From: Epiperipatus broadwayi
Taxonomy: Eukaryota > Onychophora > Udeonychophora > Euonychophora > Peripatidae
Direction of reading: 5' to 3'
NCBI GenBank assembly: GCA_028023455.1
Contig: JAQFVV010012537.1
Span: 870,001-934,000 of the forward strand
DNA: 64,000 nucleotides
Part shown: positions 36,456 to 46,934 of the stretch, piece by piece
How positions within the stretch are numbered: position 1 is the first letter of the stretch
Layout: every line of letters begins with the position of its first letter
The notes under the pieces: generated by a model
What the model was told of the DNA's origin: nothing
Databases searched by the model: none
Seen by the model: only the letters and a program-made list of their open reading frames with translations
Translations under genes and position numbers: made by a program

Positions 36456-39368
36456 TTTAATTTTAATTACACTATAATATTAATACAGTTATAGATATAT
36501 AAGTACATTTACCATACAGAAAATCCTGACTTCAAAAAATTTAAAATATAACTCTACATATGGATGAATCCATAAAAATAAGACATTTCTTTGAATCATA
36601 AGTTTTCTAGTACTGACACAAGCATAACTGCTACAGTTACATAATAATAACAACTATAAGGAGTGGCCTTTGTAGATCCTAATCCTAATTCATTAAAATT
36701 ACAATTTTATACGGGAATGGCTTGTTTCGAGACCGATCTCTAATTTATTAAAACAAAATAGGAATAAATCCTCCCATATGTATATGAATATATTAACAAT
36801 GAACAAACAAATCTACATATAACTATAAGTTCACCTACACAAAATCTAATTCTTGATAATCAAATGTAGGGTTAACTATGAGCAAATGAACCCAATGGAT
36901 ACATTTACATAGTTAACATAAAGCTATTAATAATTACTATAATTATTTAACACTTGAATAATTTATGGGCAAATATTGCATTTCTATTATTATTATTTCC
37001 TTTTTTATTTAAACTCACTATTTATACAAGTAACATTTGCTTAACATGTACTAAAAGAAGTTCTTTGCAAAGTATTAATATAACATGCATATATAATACA
37101 GGGTGATTTATTTTATTTTTTTTTAAATTGATAATTTCTATAAAATAACATTTGGAATTAACAGATATTAAAAGAGAAGTTCTTTACAAAATGTTAACAT
37201 AACATACATATAGAATATGGAGTAAATATTTATATTTTGTTTCCTGTTTTAAACAATTTGCAAGATATGGTGTATTACTATTAAATATAAACAATTGAAA
37301 CAAAGTCTAAATAGTCTCTTTTAAATATAAGACTTACAAAGAAAATTAATCTTCCAGAGACAAATATTAAACAGTTCATATATAGCTATAATATACCTCA
37401 ACAATTTCTAACTCTGTCATTTGAAATAAGCACTGTTTCTTCATTTTAAACATTTATTTTAGGTATCGTATTAAGGTATGGTGATTTTTTCCTCCTTTTA
37501 CCCACTAAGCATACTGAAAGTTTGATAACATTCTAATAGTGTGATAGTCCAGAATAATAAATAAAAATTGATCTTTTTATATTTTAACTTCTTTCTATTT
37601 TAAATTGCCTGTTCCAGTTTTTAGATTAATTTGTATAACATTTTAATTGAATGAATTTTTTCCTGAATTTGTTTTCTTTTTTGTGTATGTGTGTGTGTGT
37701 GCGTGTGACAAAAGAGTTTTAAATTTATTTTTTAACTTTTTTTAAAAAAAGTCTATCACCCATGTTGAAACCGCATGGCTGACATTGAATAAAAAAATAC
37801 ATTGTTCATTTCAATATGTGCATGCATATAAAGACTTCTGGACTGTCAAAACTGTTAGTTAATAAATAATAAAGACAAGATTTTGCACTTAAAAGAATGT
37901 ATATAAAAAGACTTATTTATTTATATAAATTAATCTTTAAATAAGATTATTAATTTCAATTTTCCAAAAGAATTTTTTTTATAGATATTAAAATATGATA
38001 CAACATTTATAGAATTGTTCCTAATACATTATTAAAAATATAATTATCATTCATTTTGTTAACCAAAACCTGATACAACAAAACTTTTTTGAAATGATTT
38101 TTTATTTAAATATTGAGATTAAAATTAGATTTACATATTGTACCAGTCCTCTCGTCCATCTACTGGTCTTATCACCTAAACCCACATACCACCGAGCATG
38201 AAGTGACGTATGTTACAAAATGGAAAATCGATAATAATTCTCTGAAATAATTGTTTATTAAATATGAAAAAAAAATCTCATAAGAATTATTAGAGGAAGT
38301 AGATTCAACCTAAAATTATGTCAATCGAAGCCTTCCCTGTTAAATTATCCCATAATCGATCGATTAACTAAACCCCTGTTAAATTATCCCATAATCGACC
38401 GATTAACTAAACGTTAATCATTTTTTTTAGATTTTATACACCATTAAGAGCACTGATATATTTTAATTCAGCCTCTTGTGCCACCCTCACTCAAGAACTT
38501 TATTGTTTATTCTCCTTTTTCTTTCCCGAGAGAGTGTACAAATATAAATGATCATCATCGTATATATTAATAAATGAATAAGCTCGGACCAACATAATGA
38601 AATAATCCAACTCCCCGGTAAGTTACCCCTGTCTAGCTCATTATATGATTTCTTTATATCTCAGGTTAATAAGTGGGTCAGCACTTTGATTAAATACTTA
38701 TAATTATATATGTTAACGAATAAATAATTTATCAAAACTAAGTAAGTAAAATGGTAAATGGTTTAAATGTGAAATCCACTATTTATTATTCCCATTTTTT
38801 TTATATTTCCCTCCACCAATTATATATATAAAATTTATTTAATCCAGTTAGTATTTCAACCGCACACAGCTATGATTATGAAGCCATAGAGCTTTGAAAG
38901 TGCTAAGCTTTAAATAAACTTAGTATATATAACTTCTTTAAGAGCGCTATAAGCGCATAATTATTGATATTATTTCAAATAATGAAAATATAATATTCAT
39001 GAGAAATTACTTGATTAAATGGAATAGTCATTCATAGAAAACAAATGCATATATATAAAAAAACAAATATATTTAAAATGATCACATAATGGGTGTGGTC
39101 TATACCCCTTCCCCACTTTAAAGTAATAAATTTCACAAATCAAGTGTATGCAGCTAATACATTCAAAAAAAGGATAATCCAACAGTTTACATGTAGTAAA
39201 TGTTAACAAACATTATATATTACGAAAATTAAATAAAAGGTAAATATTGCTAAAATTCGAGTAAATAAAGACAGATTAATTATATAAAAAAAATTCATAT
39301 TATATAAAACAAAATTATATACACTCATCTGAACTTTTAATTTCCCTGAAGTTCAACTGCAAGGATGG
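36456..39368. other. Intron or intergenic DNA, no gene seen
   Basis: AT-rich with a (GT)n tract near 37690. Two exact copies of a 40-bp unit (CCCTGTTAAATTATCCCATA...) stand in tandem at about 38332-38412. GCTATGATTATGAAG near 38872 recalls the loop of the inverted repeat at 9.4 kb. Confidence 0.5.
38332..38412. repeat. Tandem duplication of 40 bp
   Basis: The unit contains ATAATCGATCGATTAAC in copy one and ATAATCGACCGATTAAC in copy two. Confidence 0.9.
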
Positions 39369-39565
39369 CTACTCAATAGGACAGATAAGGCTTCCTTTCA
39401 CCAATACACGTCTGAGAGTCTTTCTTCCATCAGGGTCTGCTGCTTCTCCTACGGCATTTTCAGGCTTCAGGGATGAACGGTTGGTGTACTGCTGCTATAA
39501 GTCTACTCCGTGATATTCTGGTAAACCAGCACCAATATTAAGGCCATCTCCATTAGTTATGGGGT
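39369..39565 (-). pseudogene. Coding-like exon fragment with one in-frame stop
   Basis: On the minus strand an acceptor-like ACTCACAG ends at 39566 and is followed by 64 codons in one frame. The stretch includes NGDGLNIGAGLPEYHGVDL, then one TAG, then QQYTNRSSLKPENA and a basic run RKTLRRVLVKG, ending ICPIE and TAG at 39369. Base composition is clearly richer in G+C than the surroundings and codon use looks natural. I do not recognise the protein. It could be the last exon of a nested gene with a damaged codon, or a fragment of an old retrocopy. Confidence 0.45.
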
Positions 39566-40222
39566 CTGTGAGTATAATTTTTATGTAGATATATATATAT
39601 TTTCACGTCAGACTTTCTTATAAATTCGGCTTTACATATAATTGCCTATAACTGGTGATTATGCTTAGCAAGTCAGTCAAATACGACTCCAAATTTTCGA
39701 ATGTGATTTTTTTCTTTTTTAATGGAGAGATGATTCATATGGTCGGTAGCTTTTCTAAGATCTATTTAACAGTACTGCCATATCCAAATGGTTAATTTTG
39801 AATCTTATTTCTTCTTTCTTTCTGATTTCTTATTTTCAGAAGCACATACCGTCCAAGTACTTAGACAATCTTGGGACAACTATCATTTTTAGTAAACATA
39901 TATCATTCTCTTATTTGGATAGGCTGGAGACAAAACTTTTCTTTTTTCAGCAAACATGCACAATCCGATCTGATTCCATGGTGCCAAACAAAAAAAAAAA
40001 ATTATATTTTTCTTCTTATTTTTTAAATATCTATCATCTATTCACTTGGATGAACAAGGAACAACTGATCTCAATGTCTCCAGTAAGTAGCACAAATGAT
40101 CTTATCAGTCTAATTGTAATACCCCCCTACAAGCTATTGCATCAGCCAATAATTTAATTATACTTTCATATATTTTTCTACATTCTTTTACTTTTTTATG
40201 TCTTAAAGTATAATTTTTCTAA
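39566..40222. other. AT-rich DNA, no gene seen
   Basis: A 119-codon open frame at 39798-40157 has no recognisable motif and no coding bias; it is probably chance. Confidence 0.4.
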
Positions 40223-40224
40223 TA

Positions 40225-41338
40225 CACCTGGATCTCTTTTTATTCGGAATTATTTAACGCTATTTTGAATTTACGCGATTCATGTTTCTTTGGAAGTCAA
40301 ACTCCGATAATGCGCTATTACTTTAAATAATAAATTTCGCGCACTTACGTCATATTGAAAGTAATAGCACATTATTGGAATTCGACTTTCATCTTAGTAA
40401 TTTCAATATTTTCAGTGCTTTATAATAGTAAGATTGTATGCAATAATGAAATTAAAATCATGATTTCCACATTTTATGTATACACACATTAAATTTTACA
40501 AGATTATAATGTAAATTTGTTCAAACATTGTGCGTGTTAATTTTGCATTTTAAATCACATTCTGTTTTTGCTTTTTAAAAAAGAACATAATCAATTATTA
40601 ATCATTTAGTGTCCACAAGTTTATTTTTAAAAGGTGAGTAATAGCAGTGGGCACACTTAAATTTGACAATTAAAAATTAAAATCAGATTTTTAATTGTAA
40701 TTAACAATTTAAAAATTACTTACAGCAGCTTGAAATTAATGTGATGTGAAATGTAATTTGATTTTTAAACGGAGTTTAAAATTAAAAAATTAAAGACAAA
40801 AATAAGAATTTAATTTTTAGTTGTTAGTTTCATAAACAATTAATAAAATCATTGTCTCAAAGATTAATTACTAATTATGTTGTCATCAGAAAACCATTAA
40901 CACAACATGAGTGTGAAGTTGGCACTAGTTGTATTTCCTCTTGTGAAGAATCTGATTTTTTACCAGTTTGCAAACGAACCTGTTTATTGGCAAATAGCGA
41001 TAATAATTAAAACGTGTATAAAAAAATGTAAATTACTGTACTGTAAATTATGCATAAAAATATATTATTTTGAATAAAATTAAATATTATAGTTAAAAAA
41101 AGTTTGTCTTGTATCAATTTTTTTCAAATTTGAAATTTTTTATTAGTCATATTTTATTTTCTTATTTTTTTTTGTGCGAAGTTTAAAGTAATTTTATGTT
41201 GGTGCTTTGCTTTTACGTGACTTTTGAAAAATCACAGTCCATATCTCCCCTTTTTCAAGGTAAGTCATGTCTATTTTTGCGCGATTTCGTTTGCGCGTGT
41301 TTTCTAAGGAACCTATCGCATAAAATGAGACCCACGTG
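40225..41338. mobile_element. Non-autonomous TIR element, longer copy
   Basis: Starts CACCTGGATCTC and ends GAGACCCACGTG, with TA on each side (40223-40224, 41339-41340). The same element occurs at 49787-50702. Shared internal blocks are AAAACCATTAACACA near 40890, TTATTAGTCATATTTTATTT near 41145, CTTTTTCAAGGTAAGT near 41252 and CATAAAATGAGACCCA at the end. An inner inverted repeat lies at about 40296-40390 (AGTAATAGCACATTATTGGA and its mirror). No transposase is encoded; superfamily not assigned. Confidence 0.8.
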
Positions 41339-41340
41339 TA

Positions 41341-42784
41341 TAGGAAATCGTATGGTTTCCATCTTGGTTGATTGAATCACCCATCATGCTTACACTTTTT
41401 GATTTCATCTTTACAAACAATCGCCAAGAACAAATTTCTTTTAATACAAAACATTTATTTGATTAAAAGCAAATTACAATTTACAAAAAGTTTTCCTTTT
41501 CTAAATTAATATTATTAACGAAAATCTCATTCTAAGAAATACAAAATTTAAATTCTATTTAAACAATTTTTTTAGAAATAACAAAAAAAAATACATTTAT
41601 ATATATGTGTATCGGAACATTACAAGTGATAATATAACTTAAATATAAAAAAGTATTCCACACGTAAGCAAATGTTATTACAAGTTTAGTTTTTCTTTTG
41701 ATATAGTTTTGATGTGTGAATAAATTTTATTTCTACATATAATACATATAACTGTACTGTGGGTGTAAATAGGAATATAGCATAGACCAAACCCATTGTT
41801 TATGTACCATATATAAATACTTCAAATACATCTCTAGATTACAATTTATTTGATCTGTTAACATTGTAATTTTAATATAATAAAAATTAGCTGTGCTGAC
41901 TCTTCAGCAACAGCCATTTTGTGTGTGGCCATTATACATGGTCTGGCACAAAATAGACAAGTATGTCCAATATAATGAGGGACATGAAAGTTCCATAAAT
42001 CATAAAAATTATCATTTTTTAAAAGTATGCATCAGTAAATTGAAATTCCAAAAATAAATATGACCATTGCTGTCATCACATTCACTACTGTCTATTAAGC
42101 AGTATTTTCATTTCTATAATAGCTGCACAAAATATTATTTACTGTAGTGGCAGTCAATCAATCACACAGGTCTTGCTTCATTAAATTCTTCAGCTTTTGA
42201 ACAATTTGATTAATGTCTGTGACTACCCATTTTCTTTTATAATTCCAATTTTGGATAAATTGCTAAGTGGATGCAAGTCAAAAATCTCAGCAATAATTAT
42301 ATTTTTTGTTTATATTTCATTGCATATGTGCAGTTATTGATATGTTCAACAAAAGTAAAAATCAGATTATAACATTGCATTTTTTTCTTTCAATATATGA
42401 GAAAAATCAAAGATTTACTCTATTTAAAAAAAACTGCATGTACAAAAGATTAAGTGGATGTAATTTATTGAAATAATTTTATGTTATATATTAACTACAA
42501 TGATGTAATACATGTCTTTTCTGAAAAAGAAAAAGCCAGAAACAAATTGTAATATTATATAAGTTTCTGTGTGGTAAATAAATATATATGTAGTAATAAT
42601 AAATCTACTCAATTATTTCAAAACAATTTTTTCTTATTTACTGTTAAATAACTGACATTTTATTAATACTATGAGAAGGTGAGAGGGAAATAATATTTTT
42701 TATCAAGGGCATAAATAAAACAAATTTAACTATTAATATTCTTTTATAAAGAGTTTTGATTGCTAGATAAAATTAATAATTTAT
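41341..42784. other. AT-rich DNA, no gene seen
   Basis: Nothing recognised. Part of it may be the 5' portion of the Penelope-like relic that follows, but no motif supports that. Confidence 0.35.
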
Positions 42785-43195
42785 ATTGAATTAGAAGAAG
42801 TAAAGCTATGCTGCTTGAATTTCATAGATTCTTAGATTATACAAATAATTTTAATAAAAATATAAATTTTACAAAAAATTTTTTGAAAACAATTATCCAT
42901 TTTCTTGATGTTAAAATTATTTACACTAATATGGTTCTTAATACTATGTATGTAGCAAATTGACCGATAACCATCACTATCTACATTTTCATAATAGCCA
43001 TTATAAAGATTTAAAGACAGTCAATTTTTAAGAATTAGAATGATTTGTAGTAATGAGATTTCTTCAACAAAATAACACATTTCTATATGATAGATTGATA
43101 AATAAAAAATATCCTGAAACATTGTTGGATAATGCAATAATAAAATATTCAGTAATAGAAAGAAACTTCTTTTGCCTAAAAACTTTTAATAAGCA
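42785..43195 (+). pseudogene. Penelope-like element, reverse-transcriptase C-terminal part
   Basis: Frames on the plus strand give motifs in the order of the Penelope-like RT. FLDYTNNFNKN (after the family FIDD...F) and HFLDVKI come first (42830-42920). LTDNHHYLHFHNSHY follows (family K-P-T-D-x-H-x-Y-L-H, 42958-43002), then FLRIRMICSNE (family FLRLRRICS, 43028-43060), then KKYPETLLDNAI (family RGYP, 43110-43145). Frames shift at about 42955, 43025 and 43070, so the copy is dead. The C-terminal GIY-YIG part lies 5.9 kb further on at 49050-49600 in the same orientation; the gypsy element at 43964-48955 sits between. Confidence 0.75.
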
Positions 43196-43963
43196 ATTTA
43201 CCTAATATTAATTATATATTTAAAAAAAAACATTTCAACATATTAAGTGCAAAATATTAAATAATATTTTAAAACCTAAGAATGCTGCTAAATAAATCGT
43301 TGAAAAGAAATATTCAAATCAAATGAAGTTAAAATAAACATAGACACATGTATATATTAATTAATTGAATAAAACTTATAAATTACCTTATATGGAAATT
43401 AATCCCTGAGACCCTAATTAATGGTATAGATCTAAAACCTTACAGATATGGAAATAAATTCCTGACTAATTAATTATATAGACCTAAAACCTTACCATAT
43501 ATAGAAAAAAATTCCTAAGAGAAACTTCATTATATGAAAAAGCAATAGTAAAAATACTCCAGAAAAAGATAAAGAAACAAAAAAAGAGAGAGGTTATAAA
43601 TTGATTGGAAAAAAGAACCGGGAACTCTTTCTGTGATTGCTGTTACTGTCACTGCTCCATGAGTTGAAGAGCAGCAGATTATCATTGGAAGACTTATTCC
43701 CAGGATCTCAGTTCTTGAAGATCCCTAAGATGACTAATATTTTTAACAGACTGTCTTGGTCTTATTATTTTGAATGCCTCAAAAGGCTCTTACAGGTTTG
43801 TGTCAATAGAATGGTAGTGAAGATAAAGTAAATAATAGCTCACCTAAACTTTATAAACATTATTTGTGATTCAGTAATTAACTTGTGAATTAGGCTCACT
43901 CAAATGCAGACTTTATATTTGTGTTAAAGATCAGTATAGTAACTATTTTTCTTAATTGTTAAT
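43196..43963. other. Possible connecting part of the Penelope-like relic
   Basis: Includes decayed short repeats with TAAAACCTTA at about 43433 and 43485. A 64-codon open frame at 43637-43831 is less AT-rich but has no known motif. Confidence 0.3.
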
Positions 43964-44250
43964 TGCTGTATCCAGCAGTGACAAGTTACTGCACAGCTGG
44001 ATTGCAAATTTAATAGAAAAAATAACACTAATATAATCCCAGGCGGCACAGCAATTTATTATTTGATACTCCTATAATTATAAACAGGTATTATAAATAG
44101 TCAAAATAAGAGTCAGAGATCACATGACCCTATTCCCTTAAGCTTGTCAGTTATAAACAATGAGGATTGCCAATTCCTCAACAAGCTTTGTGTTAAATGC
44201 TTAGCCAGAGAAAGCATTTAAAATATTTCTGTCAGGAACCTCTTCCCAAA

Positions 44251-44292
44251 TTCCTGACCATGGTTTCATGCTTTGGCACTCCTCAGCGGTGT
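44251..44292 (-). ncRNA. Hammerhead ribozyme motif, array copy 1 (minus)
   Basis: Core CTGAGGA (44280-44286, minus) and GAAA intact, stem II GTGC with GCAT around CAAA, perfect palindromic stem III ACCATGGT, cleavage triplet GTC with C at 44256. Stem I is largely lost, with only two of the six expected pairs kept. Confidence 0.7.
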
Positions 44293-44676
44293 CAGGGTAG
44301 GTTCAGACACTAGATCTAAAAATACCAACCCAAAGCCAGCACTTAACTAAAAGTTATCTATTGAGTGGAAAATCTGAAATTTTCAGACACCTACATATCT
44401 TCAAACCCAACTATCCAACTCAAATAGCTATATGGGGCTGATAGATCTTCAGCCATAACATAAATTAGTAGTCTTAGCAATATAACATTGCATAAGACTT
44501 AAGGCAGAGACTATAAATAGTCAAAATAAGTCTTGTCATAGATCACATGACCCTAGTCCCTTAAGCTTGTAAATTATAAACAATGAGGATTGCCAATTCA
44601 TCAACAAGCTTTGTGTTAAATGCTTAGCCAGAGAAAACATTTAAAATATCTCTGTCAGGAACCTCTCTCTCCTCAA

Positions 44677-44719
44677 ACCCCTGATTATGGTTTCATACTT
44701 TGGCACTCCTCAGAGATAT
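44677..44719 (-). ncRNA. Hammerhead ribozyme motif, array copy 2 (minus)
   Basis: Core CTGAGGA (44707-44713, minus) and GAAA intact. Stem III is changed to ACCATAAT, which no longer pairs with itself, and stem I keeps about three pairs. Probably inactive. Confidence 0.6.
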
Positions 44720-44933
44720 GTCAGGGTAGACACCTACATGTCTTCAAACCAGCTATCCAACTCAAATAGCTATATGGGGCTGTTAGATCTTCATCTAGTC
44801 TTAGCAATATAACATTGCATAAACTTAAGGCAGAGACTATAAATAGTCAAAGTAAGAATCATAGATCGCATGATCCTATTCTGTTAAGCTTTGGGTTGGT
44901 ATTTTTAGATCTAGTGTCTGAACCTACCCTGAT

Positions 44934-44976
44934 ACCCCTCTGAGGAGTGCCAAAGCACAAAACCATGGTCACGGGT
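44934..44976 (+). ncRNA. Hammerhead ribozyme motif, array copy 3 (plus)
   Basis: The best-preserved outer helix: stem I ACCCCT (44934-44939) against ACGGGT (44971-44976), one position from the consensus AGGGGT. Core CTGAGGA is at 44940-44946. Stem II GTGC (44947-44950) pairs fully with GCAC (44955-44958). Stem III is ACCATGGT with C at 44970. The catalytic GAAA reads AAAA here (G12 lost), which should abolish cleavage. Confidence 0.75.
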
Positions 44977-45349
44977 TTGGGGAGAGATTCCTGACAGAGA
45001 TATTTTAAATGCTTTATCAGCTAAGCATTTAACACAAAACTTGTTAAGGAATTAGCAATCCCCATTATTTATAACTTACAAGCTTAAGAGAATAGGGTCA
45101 TGTGATCTATGATTCTTATGTTGATTATTTAGTCTCTGCCTTAAGTCTTATGCAATGTTAATATTGCTAAGACTACTAATATATGGTATGGCTGAAGATC
45201 TATCAGCGCCATATAGCTATTTGAGTTGAATAGCTGGGTTTGAAGACATGTAGGCATCTGAAAATTTCAGATTTTCCACTCAATAAATAACTTTTAGTTA
45301 AATGCTGGCTTTGGGTTGGTATTTTTAGATCTAGTGTCTGAACCTACCC

Positions 45350-45392
45350 TGACACCTGAGGAGTGCCAAAGCATGAAACTATGGTCAGGGGT
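45350..45392 (+). ncRNA. Hammerhead ribozyme motif, array copy 4 (plus)
   Basis: All conserved core bases are present: CTGAGGA (45356-45362), GAAA (45375-45378), and GTC with C at 45386. Stem II is GTGC with GCAT (closing pair G-U). Stem III is ACTATGGT, one change from the palindrome. The 5' strand of stem I lost four bases (GACAC instead of ATACCCCT-type), so the outer helix is weak. Confidence 0.75.
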
Positions 45393-45762
45393 TTGGGGAG
45401 AGGTTCCTGACAGAGATATTTTAAATGCTTTCTCTGGCTAAGCATTTAACACAAAGCTTGTTGAGGAATTGAAAATTCTCATTGTTTATAACTTACAAGC
45501 TTAAGAGAATAGGGTCATGTGATCTATTTTGACTATTTATAGGCTCTGCCTTAAGTCTTATGCAATGTTATATTGCTAAGACTATTAATATATGGTATGG
45601 CTGAAGATCTATCAGCCCCATATAGCTATTTGAGTTGGATAGCTGGGTTTAAAGACATGTAGGTGTCTGAAAATTTCAGATTTTCCACTTAATAGATAAC
45701 GTTTAGTTAAATGCTGGCTATGGGTTGGTATTTTTAGATCTAGTGTCTGAACCTACTCTTAC

Positions 45763-45805
45763 ATCTCTCTGAGAAGTGCCACAGCACGAAACCATGGTCA
45801 GGGGT
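45763..45805 (+). ncRNA. Hammerhead ribozyme motif, array copy 5 (plus)
   Basis: Stem I ATCTCT (45763-45768) pairs with AGGGGT (45800-45805) over six positions, two of them G-U. Stem II GTGC and GCAC, GAAA, perfect ACCATGGT and C at 45799 are present. The core reads CTGAGAA instead of CTGANGA (G8 to A), which should abolish activity. Confidence 0.7.
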
Positions 45806-46549
45806 TTGGGAAGAGATTCCTGACAGAGATATTTTAAATGCTTTCTCTGGCTAAGCATTTAACACAAAACTTGTTGAGGAATTGGCAATCCTCATTGTTT
45901 AGGTATTATAAATGTTTCCAGCTTTTCAACATTCTAGGTTATCACATACAAATACGAGTTCAAGGCAGTTGATTTATGTGGGTCCTATGACCAGGTACTG
46001 CTGTCTTGAGATATTAATTAAGAGTCCAGAGAAATGTTCTCAGAGAGAAGATTGGCATTCACATTTTTGTTTTACTAATCTAATTGATTGAAATCCTTCG
46101 GTCCCACATGGTAGTAATAATATTATTACATTCCAACCTACAATTTTGTTTAATTAAATTAATCATATGAGTTTTTATCTTTATAATTAATTTAGCTTCT
46201 TTTATCAGATGATTCTTATCAGGAATTTAATAAGTGTTTTCCAATGGCATTAAATTAAATAAATGTTGTGTCCATTGCATTTATACATGCACATAATTAT
46301 TTTACTTTAACATTTTCCGTCTTTTACAGTTTAAATAAAAATATGCGTTTGATAAGATTTTTATTTTCATATACACATATTTAGCACACCTCCCTGAGTT
46401 CAGAGATTTGTGTTTTACTTTTTTCCTATTCTCTGAACTTAAAACATAATAAGTATGGTAGGGGAAATTTTTCTTTCCAGATTTGAAGTATTTTCCTTAG
46501 GACTACATTGCTGTTGCGACTTTTCCCAAACATCTACATGATGTTGTCT

Positions 46550-46800
46550 TTTTTCTGAAACAGCTGCAGCGTTTGTTATCTGTTTTCATCTTTCCACAAC
46601 TGGCTGCTATGTTTGCATAACATACTTCCATCCGCCATTCACATGGACACCACTTGCTTGATTAAATGGCGTACGATTTCAGCCTTATTCCAAAATCTGT
46701 CAATTTTATTTCTAACCCATGCATGTTCTTTAGATACAAATTTATAGTTTGGGACTGGTACTTTGTACTTTTCAGGTGACCTACTTTCCGCAAGCTTGGT
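46550..46800 (-). pseudogene. Integrase C-terminal remnant of gypsy copy 3
   Basis: On the minus strand a frame reads YKVPVPNYKF, then HAWVRN, then FWNKAEIVRHL and KHSSQLW. This pattern (VYVRN...W..G.I......RHANQLR) marks the end of integrase in Ty3/gypsy pol. It lies directly behind protease-type sequence (GYDWFKHLGIKL, about 46935-46975), showing that RT, RNase H and the integrase core were deleted between them. Confidence 0.65.
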
Positions 46801-46934
46801 CCACAAGATTTTTCTGTGGGGTTGATTTCTCGACTTCTTTCAAGAATTTGACTAGGCTAAACGTGTTTTTGCATGTGATTGACAGCTTTTATGGTTTTCA
46901 CTAAACATTAAGATATCGTTATTTTTTCTCATCA

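Larger units (their letters stand above)
44099..45901. mobile_element. Retrozyme-like array: about four and a half 415-bp units with hammerheads, head-to-head
   Basis: A 1.8-kb insertion in the LTR of gypsy copy 3, flanked by GGTATTATAAAT (44087-44098 and 45902-45913). It is made of units of about 415 bp. The first two units are in minus orientation (44099 to about 44890). The array then switches at about 44890, and about two and a half units follow in plus orientation to 45901. Equivalent bases in the plus units recur at intervals of 416 and 413 (44940, 45356, 45769). Every unit contains one hammerhead motif (five in all). Unit landmarks are TTGGGTTGGTATTTTTAGAT, GGTTCCTGACAGAGA and ACTTACAAGCTTAAG. 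No unit encodes protein. Tandem units of this size with type I hammerheads and a target duplication are the hallmark of animal retrozymes; the internal inversion is not typical. Copy differences of several per cent show it is not new. Confidence 0.85.
43964..46386 (-). repeat. 3' LTR of gypsy copy 3, split by a hammerhead repeat array
   Basis: Parts 43964-44098 and 45902-46386 together align with the other LTR (48251-48955). The interruption is the array at 44099-45901, bracketed by the 12-bp duplication GGTATTATAAAT. A segment of about 97 bp present in the other LTR (about 48515-48630) is missing here near 46045. Confidence 0.9.
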
